A DNA stretch of 64,000 nt from Nageia nagi (Eukaryota; Pinophyta), in contig JBITNC010000001.1 of NCBI GenBank assembly GCA_050084985.1, positions 133,672,001 to 133,736,000 of the forward strand, written 5' to 3'. A program made the translations under genes and the position numbers. Below are positions 46,941 through 59,706 of the stretch, in pieces. Within the stretch, counting starts at the first letter, position 1; each line of letters begins with the position of its first letter. A model generated the notes under the pieces. It made no database searches and was not told where the DNA came from. It worked only from the letters and a program-made list of their open reading frames with translations.

Positions 46941-47745
46941 ATGGATCGTTAGCGATCATTATGTCGATCATCAATGATTTAAATCAAATCGATAACCATT
47001 GTTTATTGGCAACGATTCATAAGTAATCGTTGACGATTCATATTATTTGAAAATGTACAAAATGAAGTATATTTGCTTTAAATATCTTAAAATTTATTTG
47101 TGTATAGACAAAAAATTAAAAAGCTTCATTCACTAAGGTGAAAGTGAACACATTACAAATCACATTATTTTTCACCTAGAAGAATGCTCCAATGTCACAT
47201 GACTACCAAATACATCGGCACATGAAGGACTAGTATTGAGTAAACTTACTAGGGTAAAATGATTAAAATCACTATTAAAACAAGTCTAAACACAAGAAAT
47301 TAAGATATTCATAGCAAAATATACTATTATAAAGATAGTATTTTTACTATATAAATCCACGATGATCACTTTACAGTCGTTAACAATAATAAAAGATTGT
47401 CAACAATCCTTGACTAAGTCAAATACGAAAAATAGATCAGACTAAGTTTGAGCTCAAATGGCAAAACAATCACAGGATGTAAGAGATCATCTCGAAACCT
47501 TGTTGTCGAGACAAAGGACAATACTATTACAATTCATATATTAAAAAAAAAAAAAAAACTTATATGGTATAGGTGCGCTTAGACATGCAAAATGACATAA
47601 CAGAAATGTCATGCAACTGTCACACAAGCTCAATACATCATCATACCAAAAATAGTCACTTCCGAAGTTATCAACTTTATCAAACAACAAAGCTTCTCAT
47701 TATATATTTTTTGAAATTATCAACCCTATCTTTGGTTGATAATTC
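46941..47745 (+). other. Region before the element 3 polypurine tract
   Basis: Contains several words of the atcgttgacgat type (46944-47040, 47356-47405) shared with the LTR and leader. No coding signal. Confidence 0.5.
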
Positions 47746-47760
47746 AAAAAAGGGGCAAAA
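47746..47760 (+). other. Polypurine tract of element 3
   Basis: The A+G-rich caaaaaaggggcaaaa tract immediately precedes the TG of the 3' LTR. Confidence 0.85.
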
Positions 47761-50181
47761 TGTAGACACTCAAAATAAACCCTATCTTTAATTTAATAAA
47801 TAAATAAATAAAATAAGTATTTTTTCTAATATATATCACATTAAAATAATTATTGATTAAGATTGTGTAATATATGCACCGTGAACAATTTTAACCAAAG
47901 TAAATCAAGAACAGACTATGGGGATAGTCTGATCTCCAGAGAAGGCCAGTTCTTTATCTACGAGGCATAGAAAAAGTAACAGAAAAGGAAATAAAAAGGA
48001 GTAGAGTGTGAGGAATTTAAGCAAAAGGCTTAGGGTAACAAGAGAGAAAGCAAAGGTGGATCACTAGTTCAGCGTGGGCTTTCACAGTGTGTGAAACCTT
48101 GGCCTGAATCTAGTGTAGCAGCTATAGTACAAGCTCTTACTCTTTAATAGTTTCCTAGCTTTACTCTACCATGTAGCAGACACAGTTATACTAGCAACTC
48201 GTAATTATCATTCAGGAAACAAGCCAAGCTGCCATGACGTAACCAAATTAAGAATGACAATTATGAATGCTAGATAAGAAAGGTCAAGATGGTTTCATAT
48301 TACTGATAAAAACTACAAGTCTTCGAGAACAAATGTAAAGAGCAATACTAGGTTTTTGACCCTTCTTTCACTTTATTTTCATATACTTATACTACAGTAA
48401 CGATAGTTACAAGAATTGCAGAACAGAAATATTTATAAAAATTGCTTCAAGATTCTAGCCTTCTTTTAACTGATACTACCTACATACGCCACTTGGTAGA
48501 ATATTACAAAAATGGGGTAGATTGTAGATGATACAGCTTCTTAATAACTGTGATCTGATCTATCGCTGGCCTCATCTCTACATTCTAGAATGCTCTACTC
48601 ACCGGCTCCGGCTATTTGATCACTCCTTGATGACCTCATCACTTTCAGGACCTGGTTTCATTCAAAAATGTGAACATTATTCTCCCAATGACATCATCTT
48701 CATACTTTTAGAATGCTCTACTCATCAGATCTAGCTATTTGATCACTCCTTGATGACCTCATCACTTTCGGGACCTGTTTTCATTCAAAAATGTGAACAT
48801 TATTCTCCCAATGACATCATCTTCATACTTCTGAAATGCTCTACTCATCGGCTTCAGTTATTTGATCACTCCTTGCTGACCTCATCATCTTCGAAACCCA
48901 GGCTTTTCCATAATTGAGCTTTATCATTTACTTTTAGAACACTTAATTTACGAGCTCCGGCTTCTTCGATTATCTCTTGCTGACCTCACCTCTTCCGGAA
49001 CCTAGGCTTTTCCATAACTAAGCTTTATCCTTTCTTCTATGACATCATCATTTCATTTCGGAATGCTTTATATACTGACTTCGGCCTATTTTGTTTGCTC
49101 CAGAAAAACTCTTGGGATCTTAAAATGAACTCATGATTGCAAGTAAAGTACATCGGGGCTTCAATAAAGAATTTATTATGTATTATAACTCCTTATAAAA
49201 GCATTAAATAAGATTTAAAATTATAATATCGTATCAATCTTTTCGAATATATATAAAACAAGTGGTCTTACGACCCTTGTCATTAAAAAATGACCATAGA
49301 GCGACCATTTTATAAAATCGCTAAGTAATCGGTGACGATCCGATATGATCTCTCAGGATCGTTGATGATCCATGAACAGTTAAACAACAAACAAATCTAA
49401 GCCTGGAATAGCCTAGTACGTATAATTTGTAATCATGGATACAGATGGAAGATAACAACACCTCAAAATTTAGTTCAAGAGGTTACCTGGAATCTTGGGA
49501 CGCCAAAACAAATGAATAACAAACCTTGAAGCTTATAAATTGAAGCTTTTTATGTGAACAAAGGAACCCAATCTGACTGTAGCGAAGCTCTGCCGAAATC
49601 AAATCAGGAGATTATTAGCAAAAGGTTGTAAGCTTGATTAATAGCAAATCTCATATCAGTTATATTTCCATATTATGTTATTCATTTGCTGATTAATATG
49701 TATGAATAGGTATGCTTTTGATGTTTTGTTCATTTTCTATGTGCAGGGTCAATACAGAAAAAGAACGATGGAAGTAAGCGTGAAAGAGAACAACAAGGAA
49801 TAGACAAAAACACTTCAAAATTCTGTGAAGATTACTCTAGTGCATACAGAGCCGATCATCGATGATTCAAAGATCGATCGACGGTGATTCGCCAAATTGA
49901 TAACAAAGGCCAAAGGTTTACAATGAACACAATGATGGCGTAGAGAATGCAGAGTCATGCTTCAATCGTTACCGATCCGCACTGATTGTTACCAATCCAC
50001 AACGATCGCTATCGATGCTGATTAAAACAGATCAATAAAAACTTGCTTTTTGTATTCAAATACTTTAGAATATAATATCATTATTATTATTGATGTGTAT
50101 TGTCGAATATGTTCATGATTAATTATGTTGAATGATTTATCTTTCTAAATTGCATTTTAGGTTCATAATTTGATATACACA
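47761..50181 (+). repeat. 3' LTR of element 3
   Basis: 2421 bases, aligning throughout with 30717-33138. In the first 450 bases I count about 11 differences, all transitions. Ends GATATACACA followed by the ctaac duplication. Confidence 0.95.
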
Positions 50182-50186
50182 CTAAC

Positions 50187-51064
50187 AACCACAGTAGAGA
50201 TCATAAAGATTGTAGAGAAGCAACTGGAGGCTAATAAAGCATACAACCAAATCATACCAATCAATGTGCAATCAAATAACTACTCAATTAGCTACAATTC
50301 TACCTTTAATAAACAATAATGTTATATTCAACTAGATACAGGTCTAAGGAAGAAGCAATCAATGACATGTTAGAAGGATTGTGGCTCTATGGACATGGTG
50401 GAATAGAAGTTGCAAATACCCAAATGATTCAAATAGTTATATTGATTAGTTCTTATCTACTGTATAATCTTATCTACTGTATAATCTAGCGTAGTTGTAA
50501 CATTTATGTAAATAGTGTTGTTTTAGTTATTTTATTCAATGCTAGTAGTAATGTATATTAATGAGACCCAACCACCCAAGGGAGGGGGAAGTTGTACAAA
50601 TAGCTATTTTTTAGAAATTAAGAAGGTCAAACATTTTATAAAATTTATCCCAATTTGTAAAATCAATTCATATATGATAATACAAATGGACAATGCTTTG
50701 CCCTCTTGCAACAAAGTGGTTGTTATTGCTTTTATTATGATTGTGAGACCTCAAGTGCAAGATAGTCTACTATTATTAATCTTGGCTATGGATTTCTACT
50801 TGTGTTGTAATGCCTAGGTTGTAAATTTCCTATTTTAGTTATTTATTTGCTTATCTCTTTGCTATAGCTCTCCATCTTTTTATTCCTTTCTAATTACTTT
50901 TGACCTTAAATATAGATAAGAACTGGTCTATAAACTAGAGATTGAGTAGAAAACTAACACAAGTGCATCCCCTCCACCTTTTACTCTTTCAAGGAATGTA
51001 CTATTATGACTAGTGGAGAACACAACCAGACCAAACCCTTGAGGTTATGCTATACTGATCAACA
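50187..51064 (+). repeat. 3' LTR of element 2, right part
   Basis: Continues the alignment to the 5' LTR from about 18271 (agtagagatcataaagatt...) to the GATCAACA end. Followed by ctaat, which pairs with ctaac before 17207 as target duplication. Confidence 0.85.
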
Positions 51065-51709
51065 CTAATAGAGGTTGCAGAGTTTGAATATATATTTGAT
51101 AATAGTTTTATAGTAAAAATCTTTATTGTCCTTGAGATAATATGCTTGGCTTGGAAGACCTCATGATTTTTAAAATAACCCCAATTAACTCTTACATATG
51201 TTATTCAATCTGTATTCCTCTTGTTCAGAACACTCTTAGTGACTACAAAGTTAGAAAAATCGTTCATATCATTATCCAAAATATTACGCATTACTTAGAT
51301 ACTATATTAGAAGGAATTTTGTTGCATTTTGATTTGTATATTCCATATGGTTTTAAACTCTAAATCAAATATTGAGACCAATCAACAAAGCTGTAATCCA
51401 TGGCATACGATGGGAATGAAATTATATAGTCTTCAATGTGCATAATCTCACAATGTGATTTATCATGTGCCAAATCAATGTGGTATCTCTTAGAAAACCC
51501 ACTATGTGATTTTTCTTATATAGAAAATGTCTTAGTTTAATCTAATATAATATATCTTGTATTTCTTCCTTTTAAAAAGAAATTTTTACTCATAAGGTGA
51601 TATAAAAGGAGTGAAATTTCAAATAAATTAGATGCCATGTCTTTTGAAAAGAATGACATGTAGTGAAATTAAGTAGAGGTGGTCAATAGATAATTTTAAT
51701 AATAATAAT

Positions 51710-51761
<52 letters not shown>

Positions 51762-51962
51762 CCATGGTAAACATTTTTTTTAATTTTGTGTAATAGTGAA
51801 ATTATTTAATTAGTTAAGGAAAATAAGTCGTGAAAGTTATTTGATGAAGCATTATCAGATGAATAGTATGCACTTAATATCAATATACTATAATCAAATG
51901 ATGAAATATGAATCTTTAAACAATAAGGGTTATCCTCATTTATGTACTCTAATATTATTAGT
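51065..51962 (+). other. Right flank of element 2, unrecognised
   Basis: Should be the sequence that adjoined the PPR pseudogene before element 2 inserted, but I see no PPR similarity on the minus strand. The small ORF at 51142-51363 has no recognisable domain. It includes a TA microsatellite at 51713-51760. Confidence 0.45.
51713..51760. repeat. TA microsatellite
   Basis: About 24 uninterrupted TA units. Confidence 0.95.
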
Positions 51963-52396
51963 TTATCAAAATACGAGTTTGGTGGAAATTTCTTTCAATA
52001 TTCTAGGGTTATTAGATATAATTTATTATGATCCTATTAAGTCTTTTAAATTTGAAAGACACTTCCAAATAAACAAAGTTAATGATAAATATGAAGTGAT
52101 ATGGATCTAAGATTAATGAAGGACAAATTTATATAAATGCTACTTAGGACTTAAAATTATGATCTCTAACTTGGTAAATGTAGTTTTATAATCTTCATAA
52201 GTCCTATTACCCTAGTATGTTTTTCAAGAATGAATCTAATTCCAATATGTAATACAAGAAAATGTTTCAGCAAGAAGGATTTTCATTATTCTGGTAAGCA
52301 AATGATCAACATTAGTACCTTTAGAATACAAGACAACTCATGATTATCCTTGAAGTCCTAGTCTTTAATTTTGATTAAAGATTGATAACTCATAGT

Positions 52397-52454
<58 letters not shown>

Positions 52455-52658
52455 AAAGTAAATCAATTATAGGGATTGTTATTATTAACATTAACACTAA
52501 ATCCTTGTAGATGGATGAATACATTTATATATAGTAAGTAACCCTAATGTTCTTCAAACACACATATATAGTCTTTAATGAGAAAGGAATGGTTGTTGAA
52601 TTATTTGATAAATATTAAGGATTCTTGAGTATTAAAGGGATCAAGATGGGATCGAATG
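51963..52658. repeat. Dispersed repeat copy B (matches 1-719)
   Basis: Collinear with positions 1-719 and in the same orientation. It holds a pure AT tract at about 52402-52448. The reading frame at 51841-52110 spans part of it and is also partly open in copy A, but no family is recognised. The match stops where the LTR of element 4 begins (52657). Confidence 0.75.
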
Positions 52659-53386
52659 TATAGACCCAAAAATGTGTAAATACTAAATAAATATATAATT
52701 AAATAAATTTGGTCTATGAATACAATGAATAACACCTCTATATCAGATTATAAGGAACATACATGAAACATATAAACTTGATATAGAGTGAGGCCTATAT
52801 CTAGTTTGTGTACCTCCAAGTAGAACAACAATGAATCCTCAAAGGATTATGATCAAACTTAAGACAAGCTCTTAACAAGTGTTCACTATAATAGGTGCAA
52901 GATTCATTCCCCAAAGTCTAAACATCTTGATCATGAATGCCACACTACTAGCTATGTGTAAGAGGTACACCATTGATGGCATAATAATGTCAATTTCATG
53001 TTGCATGCAAGAGAGAGATAATAGAGCTTAGAGAGTTAACAAGTTCTCAAATATAGGTGGAATTAAGAGACACTATTGTTATAATGTTTGTGACAACCAC
53101 CTATCAAAGAGATCCTATAAGGATATCAACCTTCACATCCCATATTTATAACCTAAAAGGGAATAGAAAGGGGTGAAAGCTGACACATTGCAATAACAAT
53201 AATCATTTCAATATTCAAAATAACTTAAAATATAAATAATGGTATATGATATTACAGTGATCTTATCACATGGTATTGCAATATAATAGCACTTTTATCT
53301 TGATTTTTGTATTATTTCCTTTTAATAATTTAGTTTGCTAAATATGATTTATTAAATAAATAATAAATCATTTTTAGGAATCTACA
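52657..53386 (-). repeat. Putative 3' LTR of element 4
   Basis: On the plus strand it starts TGTATAGACCC exactly where repeat copy B is interrupted and ends GAATCTACA, so both ends are TG...CA. On the minus strand a purine-rich tract (aaagaggtgaaaaa) comes immediately before it. A second copy is not in the window, so this is inferred from the boundaries. Confidence 0.6.
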
Positions 53387-53400
53387 TTTTTCACCTCTTT
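53387..53400 (-). other. Putative polypurine tract of element 4
   Basis: The minus strand reads aaagaggtgaaaaa directly before TGTAGATTCC, comparable to element 3 (aaaaaaggggcaaaa before TGTAGACAC). Confidence 0.55.
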
Positions 53401-55689
53401 GGATATGTAATGAAATATATTGAAATTGCATAATCCAAAAAAGTTTAGAGAAGAGAAAAATATTTTCAATAATAAAGTGGACTTCCCTATTTTGATTGAT
53501 ATGTTGAGTATGGTATGTTGCTTTCCCTCTTTTGGTATTATTTTCCCCTAACTCATGTTGCATTGGGTAAGCAAGCCAAAAATAGGATTCTCTCTTTAAG
53601 GTGAGCATTTGATGGTAATCCTACTCACCTAGAGAATACCTATAAAACAAAACAACATACACTCACATAGATCACATCTATAAAAGAATTAAAAATGGAA
53701 ATAGAAAGGATTAAATAAATATAATATGCAATGTGTCACTATGGTTGATGCAACTCATAGCGATTATGAAAAAAAACTCATAATATATAAAGAGCAAGTG
53801 CATGGGTTCTTTGTAATGCCCCAGGCTTGCAATATCCATGAGTTATAAACTACTGTGATAGAAAATTCATAGTTTATAAATGTCCATTTAGTGACTTACA
53901 ATGGTGATGTCTTGTAATAATACAATATTTGCTCATGGAAAGACCATGGATATGAAATAATTATTGATATATTCAATTACCATCAATGCATCATATATTC
54001 AATTATTCATTGGCTTTTCATGATAACATTTCAATTTGCATAAATTTTCAATGTAGATCCATGTCGTTGGTATCGTGCTATGCCTAAAATTTTACTATCA
54101 TATGTTCAACAATTTTGATCCTTATCCGTAGAGTAATGCATATGTATGAAGAAATCATATAAATGAGAAAATATTCAATAAATTTGCATGTCCCAATGCC
54201 AAAGGATTTATAACAATTGTATGCTATTGACATTATGAGAGTTTCCATATCAAGTGTAGAAATTTGAAGAATATTCAATTGATGATTGTCTATGTCATTT
54301 TTCCTCAAATTATAAAGAAAATAATATTCCCATGTATTATAAGATTTTCACATAAATCATGAGATAGCAATTTTTGTCAACATTTGCAATTCATTTTTTC
54401 AATGTATATAATACTCCAATAATCATTTCTTTGAATCATAAACAATATGTAAGCATTGCAATTATTTCAAAGAAATCATAATTTTACAATCTTCATGTCA
54501 TTGGCAGCATAGATAAGGATATGACATTTTTCAAAATAAAAGATGCATTCAATTGATAATAAAATATGCATTTTCAATCGATAAAGAAGTGTAAATAATA
54601 AACAAATTAAAAAATGAAAAATTGATGTACAATTTAAATGTAACTAAAATTTGTCAATAAAAATTAATCATATACAAAAACTTTATTAATGCAATGAGCA
54701 TTCGATAAATTGTATTACAATGATAATGGAAATGACACATTAATTTTTTTTTTAATTTTTTCTATTTCATGCCGATGGTAGCATACATTTAATATGAATA
54801 ATTTTAAATAATACAAATGTCACAATTTCAATGATAGATGAGTGCTAGGCAATGAAAATACATGTGTACACCATTTTAAACCATTTATTATTGAATGCAC
54901 ATTTAATTCAAAGAAACAAAAGCTGCTAGCAGTGTAAAAACAACATTAAAAAATTTTCAAAAAGTAATTGCAAGCATTTTAAATAATCTTATGCATGATG
55001 GATTTACAAAATAATGGTTTTAGGTACCTATAGGAGAAAAGGATGATGCCCTAGTGTTTCTCTTGCAAATTGGAAATTATATATAAAAAAAAATTAGAAT
55101 TTAAAAAGTCATTTTGACTTTTACACTCTCTTTTCTGAGTGCTCTAGAACCTTATTAACTTGGTGAAGCCCTATTGACTTTGCATGGACTTTATTACCTT
55201 CCATCTAGCTCTGTGTGATTAGTTCTAGGTGTTTTAACTTTTCTTGAGGTGGTTCAATGTCGCTTGTATCCACACATCACCTTTTTCCTATGTTTCCTCA
55301 ATTTTTCTTTATATTGGATGGTGAATGAAACATGGAGGGCATTTGGCCATCCCATCACTAGTTGGAGGGGAAACATAGTAGAGTATCTTCACTCTTTACC
55401 ATATGATCATGTTGTAAGTGATTTTTATTTATAGTTATTTTATAAATTCACTTTTTAAGTCTTTTTTAATTTCATTAATTCAATTTTTCAATTTATCAAA
55501 GCATTTAATTGATTAAATCATTGTCTAGTCCCTTACAGGAGTGCAAGGTTCTCATCCAAAGAGGACCTATGACCACACCCACCTTGGAGAAGGCTAAGGG
55601 TTGGCCCTAGACCAACCACATTAACAATATTCTTAGCAAGTGTAGTCTAGTATATCTAGCCATCACAATACATATTTAGTAGGACCTAC
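53401..55689 (-). other. Element 4 non-coding region
   Basis: AT-rich, with many copies of words like caattcat and atttcaat. No recognisable protein in six frames. The ORF at 55249-55434 could be the start of the downstream antisense gene but shows no family match. Confidence 0.4.
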
Positions 55690-57308
55690 CATTGTTGATA
55701 GCATTAGCAAAGAGCTAGGATCCATATTGTTGTTCATATCACCTACCCCTAGATGAAATGACCATCACACTACTAGATGTGTACAAGATTTGGGTGATTC
55801 CCATTAGGGGGATTCTTGTGCCTCAAAGGGAGCTTATAAAAAATAATGTCCAAGAGTAGGAGGTTCTTTGGCTCAAGGGCAAGGTTGACCATGAATGGGA
55901 GCATTAGGTTACAAGAATAGCAGAGGTTTTTAAGTTTGCCCTAGCAGAGTAGACAAGAGTAGCTCATCCTTCCCTCTTGGACTAGTTTGGGTGGTTTGGA
56001 AGATATGTGAGAGGGATGCATAGTTTGCTTAAGGAACCTTGATTTTAGCATAATTATACAAGGGTATATACAATTTCATTAGAGTTGACAAGTTCAACAT
56101 GATAATTGCTCATGCTAGTTTACTCCAGATTTGGGTGTATGAGCTTATTATTGTTATGAGGCTCATGGGACTATAATAGGAAAGAGAGGATCTAGGGGAT
56201 ATTTCCCTAGTATGTTGTACCTTTAGAGCTAAAGGGTGTAGATACCCCCACTCTTTAGAGGTGAGGAGGTCATACATTGAGGGTTTGTAGGTTGAGGACC
56301 TAATCTAGATATACTACCAAGATTTATTTTGAGATAAGAATATGCACTAGATGGCATGGGTTCTCTAGGAGTACTTCCTCTAGACCTAGAGGAAGGTGGT
56401 GGAGTCTTACCATCCATAACACATTTTACAATAGTTCAAGAGCTAGTAAGGGATCCCTCTAGTTCCATCTTGCTATAGGTGATACATGATCAAGAGAGAC
56501 ATGCCTCTAGGGACATAGGTAATTCCAATGTGGAGGATCTCATGGGAGGAGCTGAGGACATTATACAAGGTAGCTAATATCTCTATGGCTCCTAGGTTTA
56601 CCTTATAATGATGGGTGGGAGTCTATCTCGATGACCTCGAGATGGATGAGGATGATGATGATGAGGAGGAGGTAGCTAGTGAGGTATCATCTTAGGATGA
56701 TCCCTACTAGGTCAATAATCCCATCCATGATATATAGAAGCAGGAGGGAGAGGCACTAGGAGCACAAGGATTAGTTGTGCTAGCTACAGCTATGCCCTTA
56801 GCGGCACTAGATAAGAGACTATATATTTTTTTTTATAGTTTAAGACTTTTATTTTTTATCCATGTAAAGAACATGCCACTAATTATGAATTATATTTTTT
56901 ACAAGAGATGTATATAGATGAATTACTTCATTGGAAGTAGAGGTCACCAAACCTAGGCCCATGGAGGCCTAGGTTACCACATTGCTAGCTACACTAGTCA
57001 AGAGGGATGCACAAATTGCTACCTTGGAGAAATTCATGAAGTGATTGCAGGAGAGGCTCATTATGCCTCCATCACATTAGCAGTGGTCCTTCATCTAGGG
57101 CCAAATGGATAAGATCGAGGCTAGAGATAAGGAGATCACCAACCTCAAGATGAAATACATGAGGAAAAAGATACTTTTGGAGAGTCGCAAAGTGACTACG
57201 AGTGGGATTTCTAGAGATACCTCAATGATGATAGCTAGTGGTAGTATTTGTAGAGTTAAGTCTAGGACTAGAGATACTACTAGTAGTGATGGTAGTGCTC
57301 CTCCTTAA
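55690..57308 (+). pseudogene. Plant mobile domain-like ORF, antisense to element 4
   Basis: The plus strand reads LLIALAKS-DPYCCSYHLPLDEMTITLLDVYKIWVIPIRG at about 55692-55815. This matches the plant mobile domain (aminotransferase-like) signature W.P.T.TFHLP.GE.TITL.DV....GLP..G. Weaker segments follow (LKGKVDHEWE, RYVRGMHSLLKEP, VIPMWRIS-EELRTLYKVA), then an acidic run (about 56640-56690) and a lysine/glutamate-rich coiled-coil tail with a Ser/Thr-rich end closing at 57308. Many TAG stops occur. PMD proteins are known as host genes (MAIN/MAIL) and as passengers of transposons. Here it is antisense to a gag, as in Tat additional ORFs. Confidence 0.6.
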
Positions 57309-58139
57309 TGAGGTGTATTTTATATATATATATATATATATGATCCATTTTTTTGATACAATTCATGTGTTTGATATCTTTGTATTTGCTTAAATGTGAA
57401 TGGATGTAATTAAATCAATTTCATAAAATCGTAAAGGCAATCTTGACAAAGCACAAATCACTAAATTCAATTATTTCACAAGTCATTTTAGAAAATACCA
57501 ATTTCTTATAAGAAAAATAAATCAGTCTATAATGCAAGTGCTAAAGGGAAATAAGAACCCAATTAGATTTTTCCTACTTTTCTTATTAGACATTATTCAA
57601 ACTAATAAGTGACCAATCCAATAGACTCTAAATACATAAGAATGAAGGAAATACTATCATTTTACACTCTTTCCTAGGACACGTACATTAGTGATGATGT
57701 GAAATAGACCCCTTATGCTGATAGTAGCATGATAAGTGATGAAAGAGACAAGGAAATAAAGGAACAACACAAGTATAAATCTTCATGAAGTGGAAAAAGA
57801 AATCAAGTCATGCAATGAAGAAGCAACAATTTACAATGGCCAAATAGATGCATAACCTAGATATTATACACTATAGGTACAAATAGGACATCTTAACTAA
57901 TGACTTTACATACCTAGGGAGTTTTTTCAACCTAGATACATTTTGTAGAGGTAGGAACAAAAAGAGGTACCTTTGAGTTCACATTTTTCATATCATTGGC
58001 ATCATAGGAATAGTTATGCACATTGCTAGTGGTGTTGGTCCTTGCTCAGCTTCTAATTGTGTTTGGTCTATCATGCCTGCATCTACTTGCTATGTCAATG
58101 CAACCTCTTAGTTGTGAGGGAGGTAAAGGATTGGTGAAC
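57309..58139 (-). other. Element 4 spacer between gag and antisense ORF
   Basis: Starts with a short AT microsatellite (about 57327-57342). The part nearest gag may be the decayed Gag C-terminus (minus strand readable for about 250 bases). No protease or RT motif was found, which is why pol is considered absent. Confidence 0.45.
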
Positions 58140-59360
58140 ACCCTAACTATCCATTATCAGGATGTACAGGTCCATATTCTTTAGTAGCCTCATCATCCAT
58201 CTTAATGGCCTTTTAATCAATGAAATCCTACATGATATGTCTTAGAATCCTACAATTGCATGTTATATGTCTAGGAACCCTATGATAATTGTTAAATTCC
58301 TTGTATCTAAAATTTTTAGGTACACCATTAGGAAATTTAGGCTCAATAATAGGAGGAAGTTCAATAAGATCTTGTTTTAACAAAACATTATGAATATTAT
58401 CAACATTGTTAGTCAAAGATGTAAACTTTCATCTAGGCTTAGGATTAGCTTCTTGTTTATGACTAACATTATTTACTTTAACTTTTTTATTGTTCTCAGG
58501 GTCTTGGATTATCTTTTGATATGCAAGAACATTATTATTATGTATAGCATATAATTTTTTAATTCATGGCTCTTTTTTAAACACAACATCCATCATATCC
58601 CCTAATGCCATATCATGATTAGAGATTACCAACAATTTATACATAGGTAATAAATCATTTGCAAATGTATCTTTCAAATCTTGCTTAGGCATGGTGATTT
58701 TATTAGCAATGCATTTCCATACTTTAACAAAATCATGAATAGATTGATTAGAAAATTGTTTAATTTTACACAAATCCTTTAAATAAACATTTTTAGAAAT
58801 ATTATACTTGAAATTTTGCAAAAATTGATGAATTAAATCTTCATACCCATCAATTCTCTTTTTAGAAAGCTAAAAATAACATTTCAATGCCTCATCTTTT
58901 AGACCATGTGAGAACAATTTTGCAACCATATCTTTATCATGCAAATATTCCATAGCCTCTTCTTGAAATTTTCTAACATGTATCTTAGGATCTTGCAAAC
59001 CATTTAATTTAGTAAATTTAATACTCATTATATTATTAATTACTTTAGCAAGAATTATATTTGTTAATGGCCTCTTCAATAAAAATAAGAAATCATCATC
59101 ATCAATAGTAATTAATTCTAATTTTTGTTTGCATTCCTTAATTGATACCTCTTTAAGGGGAGGTGGAGGGGTTTGAGGTGGAATTTTTTCCTTTCTAAGT
59201 TCATTTTGTTTGAGTATAGCAAATGGACCTATTCAATTTTCTCTTTCATCTTTAAGTTTATCAAGCATTTGAACTAAGACATCCATTTATTTTTGGTAAG
59301 ATTCCAAATGCAAGATAGCAGTTTCTTGAAAGTCATGAAGGATTCCAATTTTAATATTAT
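58140..59360 (-). pseudogene. Element 4 gag pseudogene
   Basis: Minus strand: SIKFTKLNGLQDPKIHVRKF, AKLFSHGLKDEALKCYF, IHQFLQNFKYNISKNVYLKD, FSNQSIHDFVKVWKCIANKI and LGDMMDVVFKKE give the gag capsid core. Further on, KFPNGVPKNFRYKEF followed by NYHRVPRHITCNCRILRHIM is a zinc-knuckle-like segment close in form to that of element 3 (CAYHRQKGHNTNKC). Only a few stops interrupt it, so it is better preserved than most of this window. Start not determined; the upstream Pro/Lys-rich part reaches about 59360. Confidence 0.75.
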
Positions 59361-59406
59361 GTTATTATAATGTCCAATTAGGTTGTATTTGATAAGCATT
59401 TTTAAT

Positions 59407-59566
59407 AAATCTTCATCAAGATTATCATCTTGTACAATATTCTTACCTGTAATATACTTACCTCTTGTGAGATGATCAAGTTTTACAAATCTTCATCAAG
59501 ATTATCATCTTGTACAATATTCTTACCTGTAATATACTTACCTCTTATGAGATGATAAAGTTTTAG
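59407..59566. repeat. 80-base tandem duplication in element 4 leader
   Basis: Positions 59407-59486 and 59487-59566 are almost identical (aaatcttcatcaagattatc...). The few differences suggest a recent event. Because 80 is not a multiple of 3, it would shift any reading frame passing through. Confidence 0.9.
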
Positions 59567-59706
59567 AATGAGGTACTCGTAATCTTCATCTACATCATCC
59601 ATTCCACTATCCTCAATAACTACTTCACAATGAGGTTTTGTATTTACCTTGGGGGAACCTTTTTCTCATCCTAATCCAATCCATTGGTAGCATGTTCATA
59701 TGAAGG

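Larger units (their letters stand above)
30717..50181 (+). mobile_element. Element 3: 19.5 kb Tat/Ogre-like Ty3/gypsy retrotransposon
   Basis: Near-identical 2.42 kb LTRs (TGTAGACACTC...CA), a PBS, an A+G-rich tract before the 3' LTR and a 5-base target duplication define it precisely. Internal order: long structured leader, gag with coiled coil and zinc knuckle, protease, G-patch-like segment, RT, RNase H, a second RNase H of the Tat type, integrase, a 400-codon extra ORF, several minisatellites, an antisense ORF, 3' LTR. Its size and dual RNase H match Tat-lineage elements such as Ogre. About 11 differences in the first 450 LTR bases, all transitions, suggest a relatively young insertion. 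About 17 in-frame stops and one 2-base deletion in gag-pol show this copy is not autonomous. Confidence 0.95.
17207..51064 (+). mobile_element. Element 2: Tat-like Ty3/gypsy element with two RNase H domains, split by element 3
   Basis: LTRs begin TRTATTCC and end GATCAAYA. The left flank ends in ctaac and the right flank starts ctaat, a plausible target duplication with one transition. Internal order: gag, protease, an RNase H with Tat 'archaeal-type' features, RT, a second RNase H, integrase, and a very long extra ORF that runs to the 3' LTR. Without the nested element 3 it is about 14.4 kb. Heavy nonsense decay puts it between the chromovirus and element 3 in age. A minus-strand relative (element 5) occupies 59707 to the window end. 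Confidence 0.85.
52657..59706 (-). mobile_element. Element 4: minus-strand Tat-like element with gag and antisense ORF but no visible pol
   Basis: On the minus strand, the order is gag (about 59360-58140), a non-coding stretch, an ORF running antisense (plus strand 55690-57308), a non-coding stretch, a polypurine tract and a 3' LTR (53386-52657). No protease, RT, RNase H or integrase similarity was seen. The 5' LTR is not visible. The simplest reading is that element 5 inserted into its leader at 59706/59707, so the 5' end lies beyond the window. This would be a non-autonomous, gag-carrying Tat derivative. Confidence 0.6.

Noticed and set aside
51841-52110. 89-codon ORF as a host gene
   Set aside because: Lies across the dispersed repeat. 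The equivalent frame in copy A is broken and no family is recognised.
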